Counted from the stretch's first letter, positions 1 to 7,862 are shown. The stretch is 34,227 bases of DNA from Salibacteraceae bacterium (GCA_018401875.1 JAGYJZ010000016.1:1-34227); one strand, 5' to 3'. A program made the numbers and translations. The notes: generated from the sequence alone by a model not told the origin.

Positions 1-4
1 CGCA

Positions 5-22
5 CAATGTCATTAAGTTAAG
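5..22 (+). repeat. left terminal inverted repeat of the IS
   Basis: CAATGTCATTAAGTTAAG is the exact reverse complement of the 18 bases at 1441-1458. It is the probable transposase binding end. Confidence 0.93.
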
Positions 23-243
23 TCTTAAACATTTGACTGTTAATTAGTTATGTATTATTTTCACATCTTTTTATGTATATTTATTTGGTAATCAAATATT
101 TATAATGAAAAAAAACTACCAAATCTATCTTAGTAAGAGTTAGTAAATCACTCTTTTCTGAAGCTCTTCAAAATACCTATAAATTAAACCCTTCGGACTT
201 TTCTAGAAGAAGGAAACAAAGCTTTTCTGGAACTATCGTTTTT

Positions 244-1434
244 ATGATAAGTTTAATCAGAAAAAGTTTGTCTATTGAGATTGAAAATTTTGTGAGCTAT
301 TGCAACGTTTTCTGCCCTGAATCTGAGCTAAAATTGTTTACTAAAAGTGCTTTCGTGCAGTATCGAAAAAAAATAAATTCTAAAGTGTTTAAGCATCTTT
401 CTAATGTTCTTGTCAATGAATTTTATACCGACAATGACTTGTCTGTAAAACTGTGGAATGGATTTAGACTTTTAGCCGTGGATGGTTCGCGATTAAATCT
501 ACCTAATACAAAAGAGCTGGTTTCTTATTACGGTGAAACAAAAAATCAAAATACATCAGGCGTTGTTCAAGCGCGGGTTTCTGTTCTATATGATGTGCTC
601 AATAATTATGTTCTTGATGGAGTTTTAAGTCCACTGAAAATTGGAGAAGGCAAATTAGCGATTGAACATTTAAAAAGCTGTAAATCAAATGACTTGGTCA
701 TTTTTGACAGAGGGTACCCAGGTTTTCCGTTGATATACGAACTCAACAGAGCTAATATCCACTTTGTGATCAGGGTAAAAGAGAGTTTTAGCAGAGTGGT
801 TAAATCATTTGTTGAGACTGGTGAAAAATCAAAAATTGTTGAGATAAGCCCAGGTAAAAAGAAAAGCTTTATCGGACTTCCTTTTAGCAAGAAATCAAGC
901 ATTAAAATACGACTAATCAGAGTTGATTTAGGAAATGAAAACATTGAAATTCTAATGACTTCTCTTAGCGATGAAGCAACCTATAGTCATTCAATTTTCA
1001 AAGACTTGTACTTCAAAAGATGGAAGGTAGAAACATTTTATGATGAGCTCAAAAACAAACTAAAAATAGAGTGTTTTTCTGGGTACTCTAGGCAAATAAT
1101 AGAGCAGGATTTTGAAGCATCATTATTCGTAAGTAATGTTCAGTCGCTGATTGTCGGAGAGCTAAACGAAGAACTTAAATCAACGCCCAATAACACTGAA
1201 AAACAATACCAATACAAAGTAAATACCGCCATTTCTTATGGAATACTTAAAAACAAAATCATTTCGATATTTCTGAATCCGACAAAATCAGAGACAATCG
1301 TAGATGACCTAAAAAACGCATTTAAAAATCACCTTATTCCAATCAGACCCAATAGACAAGTTGAAAGAAACACTGAGAAATACAGAAGGAATATCAAACC
1401 AAAAACACCTAAAAATCAAAGAGATACATTTTGA
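244..1434 (+). CDS. IS4-family transposase
   Basis: A 396-residue DDE transposase that would cut and join the ends of its own element. The catalytic triad is readable: D80 in the AVDGSRL segment, D155 in FDRGYPG, and E263 within the IS4 signature Y256-x2-R259-x3-E263-x6-K270 (the YREK motif). Length fits the family (about 380-450 residues). The C-terminal tail is very basic (repeated Lys/Arg/Asn), which may contact DNA. The start is an ATG preceded by an AT-rich leader. No frameshift or premature stop is seen, so the enzyme is probably active. Base composition is more AT-rich than the metabolic genes to the right, as expected of an independently moving element. Function follows from the motifs; activity is inferred. 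Confidence 0.93.
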   Translation: MISLIRKSLSIEIENFVSYCNVFCPESELKLFTKSAFVQYRKKINSKVFKHLSNVLVNEFYTDNDLSVKLWNGFRLLAVDGSRLNLPNTKELVSYYGETKNQNTSGVVQARVSVLYDVLNNYVLDGVLSPLKIGEGKLAIEHLKSCKSNDLVIFDRGYPGFPLIYELNRANIHFVIRVKESFSRVVKSFVETGEKSKIVEISPGKKKSFIGLPFSKKSSIKIRLIRVDLGNENIEILMTSLSDEATYSHSIFKDLYFKRWKVETFYDELKNKLKIECFSGYSRQIIEQDFEASLFVSNVQSLIVGELNEELKSTPNNTEKQYQYKVNTAISYGILKNKIISIFLNPTKSETIVDDLKNAFKNHLIPIRPNRQVERNTEKYRRNIKPKTPKNQRDTF

Positions 1435-1440
1435 AGATCT

Positions 1441-1458
1441 CTTAACTTAATGACATTG
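1441..1458 (-). repeat. right terminal inverted repeat of the IS
   Basis: CTTAACTTAATGACATTG is a perfect 18/18 inverted copy of 5-22. It starts 6 bp after the transposase stop codon, a compact arrangement usual for IS4 elements. Confidence 0.93.
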
Positions 1459-1459
1459 A

Positions 1460-1648
1460 GCGCGCGGCAGGGGATGCCACCTCGATGAATACATAGAATG
1501 GGCTGATATTTCTATTCGACTGGCACAAGACAGCGCAGGTGCATTTTTATTATTATCAGATTCTACTCTTGAGCAGCGTGTGCGAATTTTAGCTGACACA
1601 ACATTGACAGATATTGTCAATTACGATGCAAAGGCACATTGCTATTAA
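1460..1648 (+). pseudogene. 3' remnant of a gene truncated at the IS right end
   Basis: Directly after the right inverted repeat an open frame runs for 62 codons to TAA at 1646-1648, with no usable ATG. The translation contains DEYIEWADISIRLAQDSAG, then a hydrophobic AFLLLSD stretch, and ends NYDAKAHCY. Its amino-acid composition looks like ordinary protein, unlike the other frames here. In the same frame the IS end supplies stop codons (1451, 1457), so the piece is cut off from any start. The simplest reading is the C-terminus of a gene disrupted by the IS, whose 5' part would lie left of the window. I do not recognise the family. From 1649 to 1834 I see no gene. Confidence 0.55.
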
Positions 1649-1834
1649 ATTGACAAGTTGAAACTATGCCCAACAAAACCTTTAAGCAATAGACCCTGTG
1701 GGACGCTACTCCAACCCGTTCGCAGCAACGCAATAAAATCCACTAACCCAGAGGATAGCTTTACAAAAGGTATTCAATAATAATTTCAATTTATCAAAAG
1801 TCTGCTCGCAGACCGCTGCTCCAATCAGTGATGT

Positions 1835-1842
1835 TACCTTTG
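1835..1842 (+). promoter_or_regulatory. predicted promoter box (TACCTTTG) of the aldehyde dehydrogenase gene
   Basis: TACCTTTG matches the Bacteroidota -7 consensus TAnnTTTG exactly and lies 20 bp before the ATG at 1863. No clear -33 TTTG partner is visible. A short hairpin-capable sequence with a 2-nt loop (1800-1813) lies just upstream. Confidence 0.5.
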
Positions 1843-1862
1843 CGGCAAACGATAAAGATCAC

Positions 1863-3389
1863 ATGAAAGACTTTTTAAAAGAACTTGGCCTGGCCGAAAC
1901 CAACGAAGGCACTTTTACCGGTGAAAAGTGGATCGCTTCTACTGGAAAAACATTTGAATCCTACTCTCCGGTTGATGGAAAATTGATCGGTACCGTGAAA
2001 GGAAGCTCCATCGAAAATTATGAAACTGTAGTTGCCCAAGCTCAAGCTGCTTTTGGCGAATGGAGAATGTGGCCAGCGCCAAAGCGCGGTGAAATTGTCC
2101 GTCAAATCGGAGAAGCATTGCGCGAAAAGAAAGAACCACTCGGAAAATTGGTGAGCTATGAAATGGGCAAAAGCTACCAAGAAGGATTGGGCGAAGTGCA
2201 AGAAATGATCGATATCTGCGACTTTGCCGTGGGCCTTTCACGTCAGCTGCACGGACTTACAATGCACAGCGAACGCCCAATGCACCGCATGTATGAGCAG
2301 TATCATCCACTGGGTGCGGTCGGAATTATTTCTGCCTTTAACTTCCCCGTTGCCGTGTGGGCGTGGAACAGCATGCTGGCATGGATTTGTGGAGACGTTT
2401 GCATTTGGAAGCCGTCTGAAAAAGTGCCATTGTGCGCTGTGGCTTGCATGAACATCGTGACGGATGTGTTCAAGAAAAATGATGTGCCCGAAGGCGTCAA
2501 CTGCCTGGTAGTGGGCGACTATGAAATTGGTGAAGCAATGAGCAACGACACGCGCGTACCGTTAATTTCTGCAACCGGTTCGATCAGAATGGGGAAAAAA
2601 GTGGGCGAAGCCGTTGGCAAGCGATTGGGCAAAACCATCCTTGAACTGGGTGGAAACAACGCGATTATTTTAACGCCAAACGCTGATTTGAAATTGGCCA
2701 TTCCTGGAATCGTATTCGGTGCTGTAGGCACCTGCGGACAGCGCTGCACGTCAACCCGAAGGCTGATCATCCATGAAAGCATTTACAACGAAGTAAAAGA
2801 AACCCTGGCAAAAGCGTACAAACAGATCAGAATTGGCGATCCTCTAGATGCAAACAATCACGTAGGTCCGCTGATCGATAAAGATGCGGTTCAGCTCTAT
2901 TTGAATGCGCTCGAAGAAGTGAAAAAAGCAGGTGGAACATTTGCTGTGGAAGGTGGTGTAGTTGAAGGCGAATTGAATGCCAGTGGCTGTTATGTAAAAC
3001 CAGCAATCGCTGAAGCGAAGAACGAATGGCAAATCGTGCAAGACGAAACTTTTGCTCCGATTCTGTACTTGCTCAAATACAGCGATTTTGATGAGGCCAT
3101 TGCCATTCAAAATGGAGTAAAGCAAGGGTTGAGTTCAGCCATCATGACTACCAACATGCGCGAAAGCGAAATTTTCTTGAGCCATCGAGGCAGCGACTGC
3201 GGCATTGCCAACGTAAATATTGGAACAAGTGGAGCTGAAATTGGCGGTGCATTTGGAGGCGAAAAAGAAACTGGTGGTGGCCGCGAAAGTGGTTCAGATG
3301 CCTGGAAAGCTTACATGCGCAGACAAACCAATACATTGAATTGGGGAACGACACTTACGCTTGCCCAAGGCATTAAATTTGATTTCTAA
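1863..3389 (+). CDS. amaB: ALDH7-type aldehyde dehydrogenase (aminoadipate-semialdehyde dehydrogenase-like)
   Basis: A 508-residue NAD(P)-dependent aldehyde dehydrogenase, full length for the superfamily. The Rossmann entry is around NFPVAVWAWN (N160), the general base is E261 in ELGGNN, and the nucleophile is C295 in GQRCTSTRRL. The GQRCT-TRRL block and the C-terminal GAEIGGAFGGEK / GGGRESGSDAWK block are typical of the ALDH7 branch, known for oxidising alpha-aminoadipate semialdehyde (piperideine-6-carboxylate) in lysine breakdown. There is no signal peptide, so it is cytosolic. It stands alone between the IS remnant and a terminator at 3409-3436, so no operon partner confirms the substrate. 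Superfamily is certain and ALDH7 branch likely; the exact substrate, and so the gene symbol, is an inference. Confidence 0.9.
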   Translation: MKDFLKELGLAETNEGTFTGEKWIASTGKTFESYSPVDGKLIGTVKGSSIENYETVVAQAQAAFGEWRMWPAPKRGEIVRQIGEALREKKEPLGKLVSYEMGKSYQEGLGEVQEMIDICDFAVGLSRQLHGLTMHSERPMHRMYEQYHPLGAVGIISAFNFPVAVWAWNSMLAWICGDVCIWKPSEKVPLCAVACMNIVTDVFKKNDVPEGVNCLVVGDYEIGEAMSNDTRVPLISATGSIRMGKKVGEAVGKRLGKTILELGGNNAIILTPNADLKLAIPGIVFGAVGTCGQRCTSTRRLIIHESIYNEVKETLAKAYKQIRIGDPLDANNHVGPLIDKDAVQLYLNALEEVKKAGGTFAVEGGVVEGELNASGCYVKPAIAEAKNEWQIVQDETFAPILYLLKYSDFDEAIAIQNGVKQGLSSAIMTTNMRESEIFLSHRGSDCGIANVNIGTSGAEIGGAFGGEKETGGGRESGSDAWKAYMRRQTNTLNWGTTLTLAQGIKFDF

Positions 3390-3408
3390 AAAACGAATTT
3401 GATCATTG

Positions 3409-3436
3409 AAAAGGCGCTCACTTAGGGCGCCTTTTT
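3409..3436. terminator. bidirectional intrinsic terminator between convergent genes
   Basis: AAGGCGC (3411-3417) pairs with GCGCCTT (3427-3433) around a 9-nt loop. The stem is flanked by A residues on the left and a T run on the right, so it can work in both directions. It sits 20 bp after the aldehyde dehydrogenase stop and touches the stop codon of the leftward lipoprotein gene. Confidence 0.8.
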
Positions 3437-4272
3437 TATGGAATATCGTGCGTTGCCGCGTTGATGATCGGCATAACGATGTCTGAAGATTCTGACACAA
3501 AGGCAATCACTCGATACGCTTGCGGTTGTTTTTCCAGTTCGCTCAAAGCAATGTTTCCTGTCCAATTGGATGCTAGACTTGAAAGGTCAATACCATCTCC
3601 TTCGTAGGCTGAAAGCACGTGTCGAATAACATTGGTGTGTTCGAATCCTTGGATGGAGCTGCCTTGCCCGTAATATGGATGATTGGGATCTGTATTTCCG
3701 TAGTTGCGTTGGTCGTAACCGGTGCCCATGCCCACCACTGATTTCTCCACTAAAATTAACGAAATCATAAGGTTTGGGTTCGATAGCAAGGCTTCAGAAA
3801 AAACATCAACACTTATCGAAAGATCAGATTCAGTGATATTGGATGCAATTTCCAATCCCACATTGGTCGATTCGTTGATCTCGTTTCCTACCAATCCTTT
3901 GAATGAAGTGATCGGATAGTACACCACACTGCCGCCTTCATGCCTGCGGTTTACATGACCGATCGGAGTGTAAATCGTCTTGTTGATTCGTTCCATCAAA
4001 TAGGAAGTGTAGTCGTGATAAAGCGGTCCAAACAAGTAATGACTCATGTGTGTGACATTGTCGAGCGAGTCTTCAATTTGCTCGATTTCATGGTGACCTA
4101 ACGGACATGCACCACAGTTTACACTCACCGTTGGCTCGATGAGAATGGTGTGTTCAATGCGTGCTGATTGCTCCTCTTCTACCTTGATTTCAGGCAGGCC
4201 GATCATGGAATCTTTCTTTGTGCAGGCGCTCAACAGAACGATCGAAAATACAAAGTATGCGAACTTTTTCAT
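3436..4272 (-). CDS. Omp28-related outer-membrane lipoprotein
   Basis: A 278-residue protein with a lipoprotein signal: a short basic start, hydrophobic core FSIVLLSAC, predicted lipidated Cys17. Residues 41-65 resemble the start of Omp28-related proteins of Bacteroidota, a thioredoxin-like region where Glu and a C-x-x-C-P-x-G-H block follow a beta strand. Here the block is C53-G-A-C56-P-L-G-H, with EPTVS just before it. The remainder is rich in Gly/Asn/Tyr and probably beta-structured. Omp28 proteins are surface lipoproteins of unclear biochemical role. The gene is last in a leftward group with two other small lipoprotein genes (54 bp gap to the next one upstream), so co-expression is likely. 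Its stop codon abuts the terminator. Confidence 0.72.
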   Translation of the reverse strand: MKKFAYFVFSIVLLSACTKKDSMIGLPEIKVEEEQSARIEHTILIEPTVSVNCGACPLGHHEIEQIEDSLDNVTHMSHYLFGPLYHDYTSYLMERINKTIYTPIGHVNRRHEGGSVVYYPITSFKGLVGNEINESTNVGLEIASNITESDLSISVDVFSEALLSNPNLMISLILVEKSVVGMGTGYDQRNYGNTDPNHPYYGQGSSIQGFEHTNVIRHVLSAYEGDGIDLSSLASNWTGNIALSELEKQPQAYRVIAFVSESSDIVMPIINAATHDIP

Positions 4273-4326
4273 AGTGCTATAGACGTTGGATGAAACAACC
4301 GCGTTGACGATCAGTTTAAATTTCCC

Positions 4327-4818
4327 TTACAACGATCTTCTGAAAAAGATGGTATACGTAGTGCGCTGAAATGCATTCGGAAGTTGCACCATGCTTGCCG
4401 TAATACGGTTTGAATCTTCAAAATAATAATCGAGCACAAAGGGTGCTGCGGCTGTATCTTGTATGCTGTCGAGTTGATTATATACGTAAAAGCGATTGTC
4501 GATTGCATCAAAATTCGTAGAGCGCACATCTTCTGTTTCCACACCTGCGAAGGTGATGTAACTCAATCGAAAAGCTTTTTCCTCATCGCATTTCACATTC
4601 AAGTAATAGGTCAACGTGGGAGATTTGTCTTCCGAAACAGAATCCACCGTATCGATCACGGAAACGATATGAACCGAGTCTGAAATCCACAAGCCTTCAA
4701 TGTCTTGGTCAAGTGAACAAGACACCACTTCCTTAGGCGAAAGGTCTTTGATTTCTACCACTTTTTCGCATGCCATACAGAGCACAGGAATGATAATGAG
4801 TACGCTTTGTAATTTCAT
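4327..4818 (-). CDS. hypothetical lipoprotein
   Basis: A 163-residue protein of unrecognised family. Its N-terminus (MKLQSVLIIIPVLCMAC) looks like a lipoprotein signal with lipidation at Cys17, although the -3 residue is Cys rather than the usual Leu, so processing is less certain. The mature part alternates short hydrophobic and polar stretches, suggesting beta structure (YYLNVKCDEEKAFRLSYITF), and ends TYTIFFRRSL. The start codon overlaps the stop of the preceding small gene in an ATGA arrangement, indicating translational coupling. It is probably co-transcribed with the Omp28-like gene downstream. No function is assigned. Confidence 0.7.
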   Translation of the reverse strand: MKLQSVLIIIPVLCMACEKVVEIKDLSPKEVVSCSLDQDIEGLWISDSVHIVSVIDTVDSVSEDKSPTLTYYLNVKCDEEKAFRLSYITFAGVETEDVRSTNFDAIDNRFYVYNQLDSIQDTAAAPFVLDYYFEDSNRITASMVQLPNAFQRTTYTIFFRRSL

Positions 4819-4988
4819 TTCCTTGAAGTATAAATTTCACCGCAGGTCAATGAATCCAATGGCGACACTGCGGGATCGCAAAACGTAAAAATAGTGCCTT
4901 GCGTATCTGAGCAATCCACACATTTCACTTCTGCACAAGATGCCAAGCTCAATGCAACCAATGCGATAAAAGGAGATAAGTTGCGCAT
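4815..4988 (-). CDS. small Cys-rich lipoprotein (57 aa)
   Basis: I chose the internal start MRNLSPF because it immediately precedes a clean lipoprotein signal, FIALVALSLASC, with Cys18 as the lipidation site. A longer in-frame start at 5042 would put 18 extra residues before the signal and overlap the upstream terminator. The mature peptide is only 40 residues and carries four more cysteines (C23, C26, C37, C49), the first two as C-V-D-C; these could form disulfides or bind a metal. The stop overlaps the next start (ATGA, 4815-4818). Family unknown. It is the first gene of the leftward lipoprotein group. Confidence 0.6.
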   Translation of the reverse strand: MRNLSPFIALVALSLASCAEVKCVDCSDTQGTIFTFCDPAVSPLDSLTCGEIYTSRK

Positions 4989-4992
4989 GCCC

Positions 4993-5000
4993 CGAAAGTA
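4993..5000 (-). promoter_or_regulatory. possible promoter box (TACTTTCG) of the lipoprotein group
   Basis: On the minus strand TACTTTCG matches TAnnTTTG with one mismatch. It lies only 4 bp before the ATG at 4988, which would make the transcript leaderless or nearly so. It could be chance. Confidence 0.25.
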
Positions 5001-5023
5001 TGAAAAGGTGCATTGACAGAGAT

Positions 5024-5056
5024 AAAAAAAGGGCCCCGCCATTACAACGAAGCCCT
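5024..5056 (-). terminator. intrinsic terminator after the gap-kinase operon
   Basis: Read leftward, AGGGC (5056-5052) pairs with GCCCT (5034-5030), with additional G-T-rich pairing inside the loop (CGTTG with TGGCG). A run of seven T follows. It lies 35 bp past the kinase stop codon. The stem is short, so confidence is moderate. Confidence 0.5.
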
Positions 5057-5090
5057 CATTGGGTGTTCACAAACCACAAAGATTTTTAAA

Positions 5091-5954
5091 TTAAGCTACC
5101 ACCACATTTTTATAGTCAATATGATAACGCACTAAATGTTCGACTGGATTTTTGATGATTCGACCGAGTTGGCAATCTCTTTTAGCCAGTTCTTCACGCA
5201 GAATATCCTCGAATAAAAAGGCAATCGTGCCCACAAAGCCCACTTTATAATGGTGGTAATTGCTAAAATTAGCGACATGAATATCGATGAAACGAGCCAT
5301 TCCTTCTTTGACCATTTCGATCACATAGGGGTTAGACTTATGCGCGGCAATAAACTTCATAAATGAAGCCAGATACACATTGGCGTGGGGATTTTGATAG
5401 ACATTCTGTACAGTTTGACTCCAATCGATTTTAAACCAATTGATAAAATCTTCCTGCATTTCAAACGGCAAGCGCTTGTAGAAATAATCAGCGAGCACCT
5501 TCTTCCCGAAGTAACTTCCGCTTGCCTCATCGCCCAAAATAAAACCAAGGGCAGGAACCAATTCAACAGCATTTTTACCATCGAAAAAGCACGAATTTGA
5601 GCCTGTTCCAATAATGCATGCTATGACGGGTTCTCCTTCATAGAGCGAATAAGCTGCCGCAACTAAATCATGATCAACACTAATTTCTGCCTCGACAAAA
5701 AAACGGCTCAATGCTTTTTTTACAATCGTGTTTAGTTGCGTTGAAGAGCATCCCGCACCATAAAAATAAATGGCGGTAATTTCTGATTTCACCCCGACCA
5801 ATTCAGACGTTGCGTTCAGCGTATCGAGTATATATTGCTCTGAATGGAAGTAGGGGTTAAAGCCAATTGTTTTCGCTGTTAAAACAACTTCGGCCTTTCC
5901 GTCTAACACTACCCAATCACATTTCGTAGAACCACTTTCTGCTATGGCTATCAT
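5091..5954 (-). CDS. BadF/BadG-type ATPase family sugar kinase (glucose or N-acetylglucosamine kinase-like)
   Basis: A 287-residue cytosolic protein of the ASKHA fold. The phosphate-1 loop is near the N-terminus (ESGSTKCDW, residues 6-14), followed by a second phosphate/adenosine region with IGTGSNSCF and a GDEASGSYFG segment, as in the N-acetylglucosamine kinase branch of the BadF/BadG/BcrA/BcrD family. These enzymes move phosphate from ATP to a sugar hydroxyl. The gene follows gap by 25 bp on the same strand, in a locus with zwf-pgl-edd-eda and near a sugar symporter. I therefore infer that it supplies glucose-6-phosphate, acting as the glucokinase of the region. A role on amino sugars cannot be excluded from sequence alone. 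Expression is probably driven from the promoter/operator before gap. Confidence 0.8.
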   Translation of the reverse strand: MIAIAESGSTKCDWVVLDGKAEVVLTAKTIGFNPYFHSEQYILDTLNATSELVGVKSEITAIYFYGAGCSSTQLNTIVKKALSRFFVEAEISVDHDLVAAAYSLYEGEPVIACIIGTGSNSCFFDGKNAVELVPALGFILGDEASGSYFGKKVLADYFYKRLPFEMQEDFINWFKIDWSQTVQNVYQNPHANVYLASFMKFIAAHKSNPYVIEMVKEGMARFIDIHVANFSNYHHYKVGFVGTIAFLFEDILREELAKRDCQLGRIIKNPVEHLVRYHIDYKNVVVA

Positions 5955-5979
5955 ATCTATTGAACTTGACGTTTAACTG

Positions 5980-6972
5980 CTACGAATTCATCGCATTAAT
6001 CAAGTCAACCATGCGCGCTGAGTAGCCAACTTCATTATCATACCAACCAAAAACACGAATCAAATTTTGATTCACTTTGGTCAATTGACCGTCAAAGACA
6101 CACGAGTGATGATTGCCCAAAATATCTGTTGAAACCAGTGGCTTCATCGAAAATTCGAGGATTCCTTTAAGCTCTTTATTGGCGTATTTCTCCATCAAAG
6201 CATTCACTTCTTCTGCCGTAGTATTTTCTTCAATCAAGATTGTAGCTTCGGTTAATGAGCCAGAAGGCACGGGCACTCGAAGAGCGTTTCCATCTAACTT
6301 TCCAGCCAATGAAGGAATCACTTTTCCGATGGCTTTTGCCGCACCGGTTGATGTAGGAATCACATTCAATGCTGCCGCTCGGGCTCTTCTGAAATCTTTG
6401 TGAGGCGCGTCCATCAGGCGTTGATCGCCTGTGTAGGCATGGGTGGTTGCGATGAATCCGCTCTTGATGCTGAAATGATTGTTGAGCACGTGCATCATCG
6501 GAGCAAGGCAGTTTGTGGTGCACGATGCGCCCGATAAAATTTGATCGTCAGCATGGATGATGTTGTCATTTACTCCGAACACAATGTTCTTAATCTCGCC
6601 CGGTGCAGGCGCTGAAATAAGCACTTTTTTCGCTCCGGCTTCGACATGGTAGTGCGCCTTTTCAGCGTCAACAAAACGGCCCGTACATTCTAAAGCCAAG
6701 TCAATGTTTAAGGATTTCCACGGCAAGTTTCGCGGGTCACTTTCTGCGAACACCTCTACCGACTTTCCGTTCACCGTGATGTGTTTCTCGCCTGAAGAAA
6801 TCACCGCGTTTGGCACGCTACCATACACGCTGTCAAACTCAAACAAATGAGCGAGCATATCGGCCTTCACCAAATCATTAATGGCAACTACCTCTACGTT
6901 TTTTTCGTTGAGTAATTGACGCATTACATTGCGTCCAATCCTTCCAAAACCATTAATTGCTATTCGTTTCAT
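5980..6972 (-). CDS. gap: glyceraldehyde-3-phosphate dehydrogenase, type I
   Basis: A 330-residue enzyme converting glyceraldehyde-3-phosphate, NAD(P)+ and phosphate to 1,3-bisphosphoglycerate. The Rossmann loop is INGFGRIGR (residues 6-14), the catalytic cysteine is C151 in SCTTNCLAP, and the paired histidine is H178 in THAYTGDQ. The C-terminus has the usual WYDNEVGYS block. Length is typical. It is the first gene of a two-gene leftward operon with the sugar kinase. Upstream lie a promoter-like box (7006-7013) and a palindrome (7023-7039) also found before zwf. Its location beside the Entner-Doudoroff genes suggests it handles the triose phosphate made by KDPG aldolase. Whether this is the only gap in the genome is unknown. 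Confidence 0.97.
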   Translation of the reverse strand: MKRIAINGFGRIGRNVMRQLLNEKNVEVVAINDLVKADMLAHLFEFDSVYGSVPNAVISSGEKHITVNGKSVEVFAESDPRNLPWKSLNIDLALECTGRFVDAEKAHYHVEAGAKKVLISAPAPGEIKNIVFGVNDNIIHADDQILSGASCTTNCLAPMMHVLNNHFSIKSGFIATTHAYTGDQRLMDAPHKDFRRARAAALNVIPTSTGAAKAIGKVIPSLAGKLDGNALRVPVPSGSLTEATILIEENTTAEEVNALMEKYANKELKGILEFSMKPLVSTDILGNHHSCVFDGQLTKVNQNLIRVFGWYDNEVGYSARMVDLINAMNS

Positions 6973-7005
6973 ATTTGCTCTATTTTTTCGTTAGCCGTTG
7001 ACGTG

Positions 7006-7013
7006 CAATAGTA
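7006..7013 (-). promoter_or_regulatory. predicted promoter box of gap-kinase operon
   Basis: Minus-strand TACTATTG fits TAnnTTTG with one mismatch (ATTG for TTTG). It lies 33 bp before the gap ATG, and 9 bp separate it from the palindrome at 7023-7039, nearly the same spacing as at zwf. Confidence 0.45.
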
Positions 7014-7019
7014 AACAAT

Positions 7020-7042
7020 CTTAGTGTAAATAGTACACTTAG
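7020..7042. promoter_or_regulatory. palindromic operator site, gap / regulator intergenic region
   Basis: CTTAGTGTA-AATAG-TACACTTAG: the core AGTGTA (7023-7028) and TACACT (7034-7039) are perfect inverted repeats with a 5-bp spacer, and 8 of 9 positions of the longer arms pair. The same core with the same spacer occurs at 12458-12474 before zwf. The site lies just upstream of the gap promoter box and about 35 bp upstream of the box for the rightward regulator gene. I infer it is bound by the Nudix-like regulator encoded at 7107. Confidence 0.65.
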
Positions 7043-7074
7043 TGAGATAATTCTCGAGGATAGACAGGTAAAAG

Positions 7075-7082
7075 TATCTTTG
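7075..7082 (+). promoter_or_regulatory. predicted promoter box of the Nudix-like regulator gene
   Basis: TATCTTTG is an exact match to TAnnTTTG, 24 bp before the ATG at 7107. Confidence 0.5.
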
Positions 7083-7106
7083 AAGGCATAAACAGATTGA
7101 TCGCTC

Positions 7107-7820
7107 ATGGCCAAAAGCATCACTTCATTAAACGCTCCAAATCCCAATGTATCGGTAGATTGTGTTGTGTTTGGTTTTGACAATGAGAAGTTGAAAGTTT
7201 TGCTCATTGAGCAGCGAAACACTGGTCAATTTGAGGCGCAATTGGCGCTTCCAGGCGACCTTGTTTTAGAACGCGAAAATTTAGATGAAGCGGCTACACG
7301 CGTGCTGAAGCAGTTGACGCATCTCGAAGGAATTTATTTGAAGCAGTTTAAAACCTTTGGTGATCCCAACCGGGTGAACAATGTGAAAGACAAAGAATGG
7401 CTGCGCACATTTCGGGAAGATCCAGCGGCTCGAGTAATCACCGTTGCGTATTACTCGTTGGTGAAATTGGAGGATTATCTTCCGGAGGCAGCTTCGTTTG
7501 CAGGAAAAGTGATTTGGCAACCGGTGGATGAAATTCCAGCCTTGGCGTTTGATCATAACATCATTGTAAATGAAGCCTTGAAGCGTTTGCGCGAAGAGTT
7601 TGAATTCAAGAACATCGGCTACGAATTACTCCCAAAAAAATTCACACTTTCTATGCTGCAGACATTGCATGAAATCGTGCTCGGAGTGAAACTCGACAAG
7701 CGAAATTTTAGAAAGAAACTCAAGAATTCTACCACGATTATTGCGCTCGAAGAAAAGCAAACAGGCGTTGACCACAAGCCTGCCCAACTGTTTGTTTATC
7801 AAAGTAAAACCCTTTTGTAG
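7107..7820 (+). CDS. Nudix-like / winged-helix transcriptional regulator (NrtR/AraR-like)
   Basis: A 237-residue protein with an N-terminal Nudix-like fold (about 15-150) and a C-terminal winged-helix region (about 170-237, including KKFTLSMLQTLHEIV and KLDKRNFRKKL). The Nudix box is degenerate: from G50 it reads GDLVLERENLDEAATRVL then KQLTHLEG, lacking the REUxEExGU acidic residues needed for pyrophosphohydrolase activity. This is typical of the NrtR-type regulators that use the domain to sense a ligand; Bacteroidota members such as AraR control sugar genes. It is divergent from gap-kinase and convergent with eda. The shared palindromes at 7023 and 12458 are its likely targets, making a glucose-metabolism regulon plausible. 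A paralogue lies at 20466-21218. The ligand is not known. Confidence 0.85.
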   Translation: MAKSITSLNAPNPNVSVDCVVFGFDNEKLKVLLIEQRNTGQFEAQLALPGDLVLERENLDEAATRVLKQLTHLEGIYLKQFKTFGDPNRVNNVKDKEWLRTFREDPAARVITVAYYSLVKLEDYLPEAASFAGKVIWQPVDEIPALAFDHNIIVNEALKRLREEFEFKNIGYELLPKKFTLSMLQTLHEIVLGVKLDKRNFRKKLKNSTTIIALEEKQTGVDHKPAQLFVYQSKTLL

Positions 7821-7862
7821 CGGTTATAGATGGGCAGTTTGCCTCGTCAAAACCACACCGTG

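Larger units (their letters stand above)
5..1458 (+). mobile_element. IS4-family insertion sequence
   Basis: Complete-looking insertion sequence of about 1.45 kb bounded by 18-bp perfect inverted repeats and carrying a single DDE transposase of the IS4 type. The element begins at the very edge of the window, so the left target duplication cannot be read in full. Just outside the repeats the bases are cgca on the left and agcg on the right, which would extend the inverted match by three more bases across one mismatch, so the true ends could lie slightly further out. About 220 bp of AT-rich sequence without a gene precede the transposase start. The right end abuts a truncated reading frame, consistent with insertion into a gene. 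Confidence 0.9.

Noticed and set aside
1800..1813. Hairpin GTCTGC-TC-GCAGAC upstream of the aldehyde dehydrogenase
   Set aside because: A 2-nt loop is too tight for a normal RNA hairpin, no T run follows, and there is no second copy nearby; kept only as context for the promoter.
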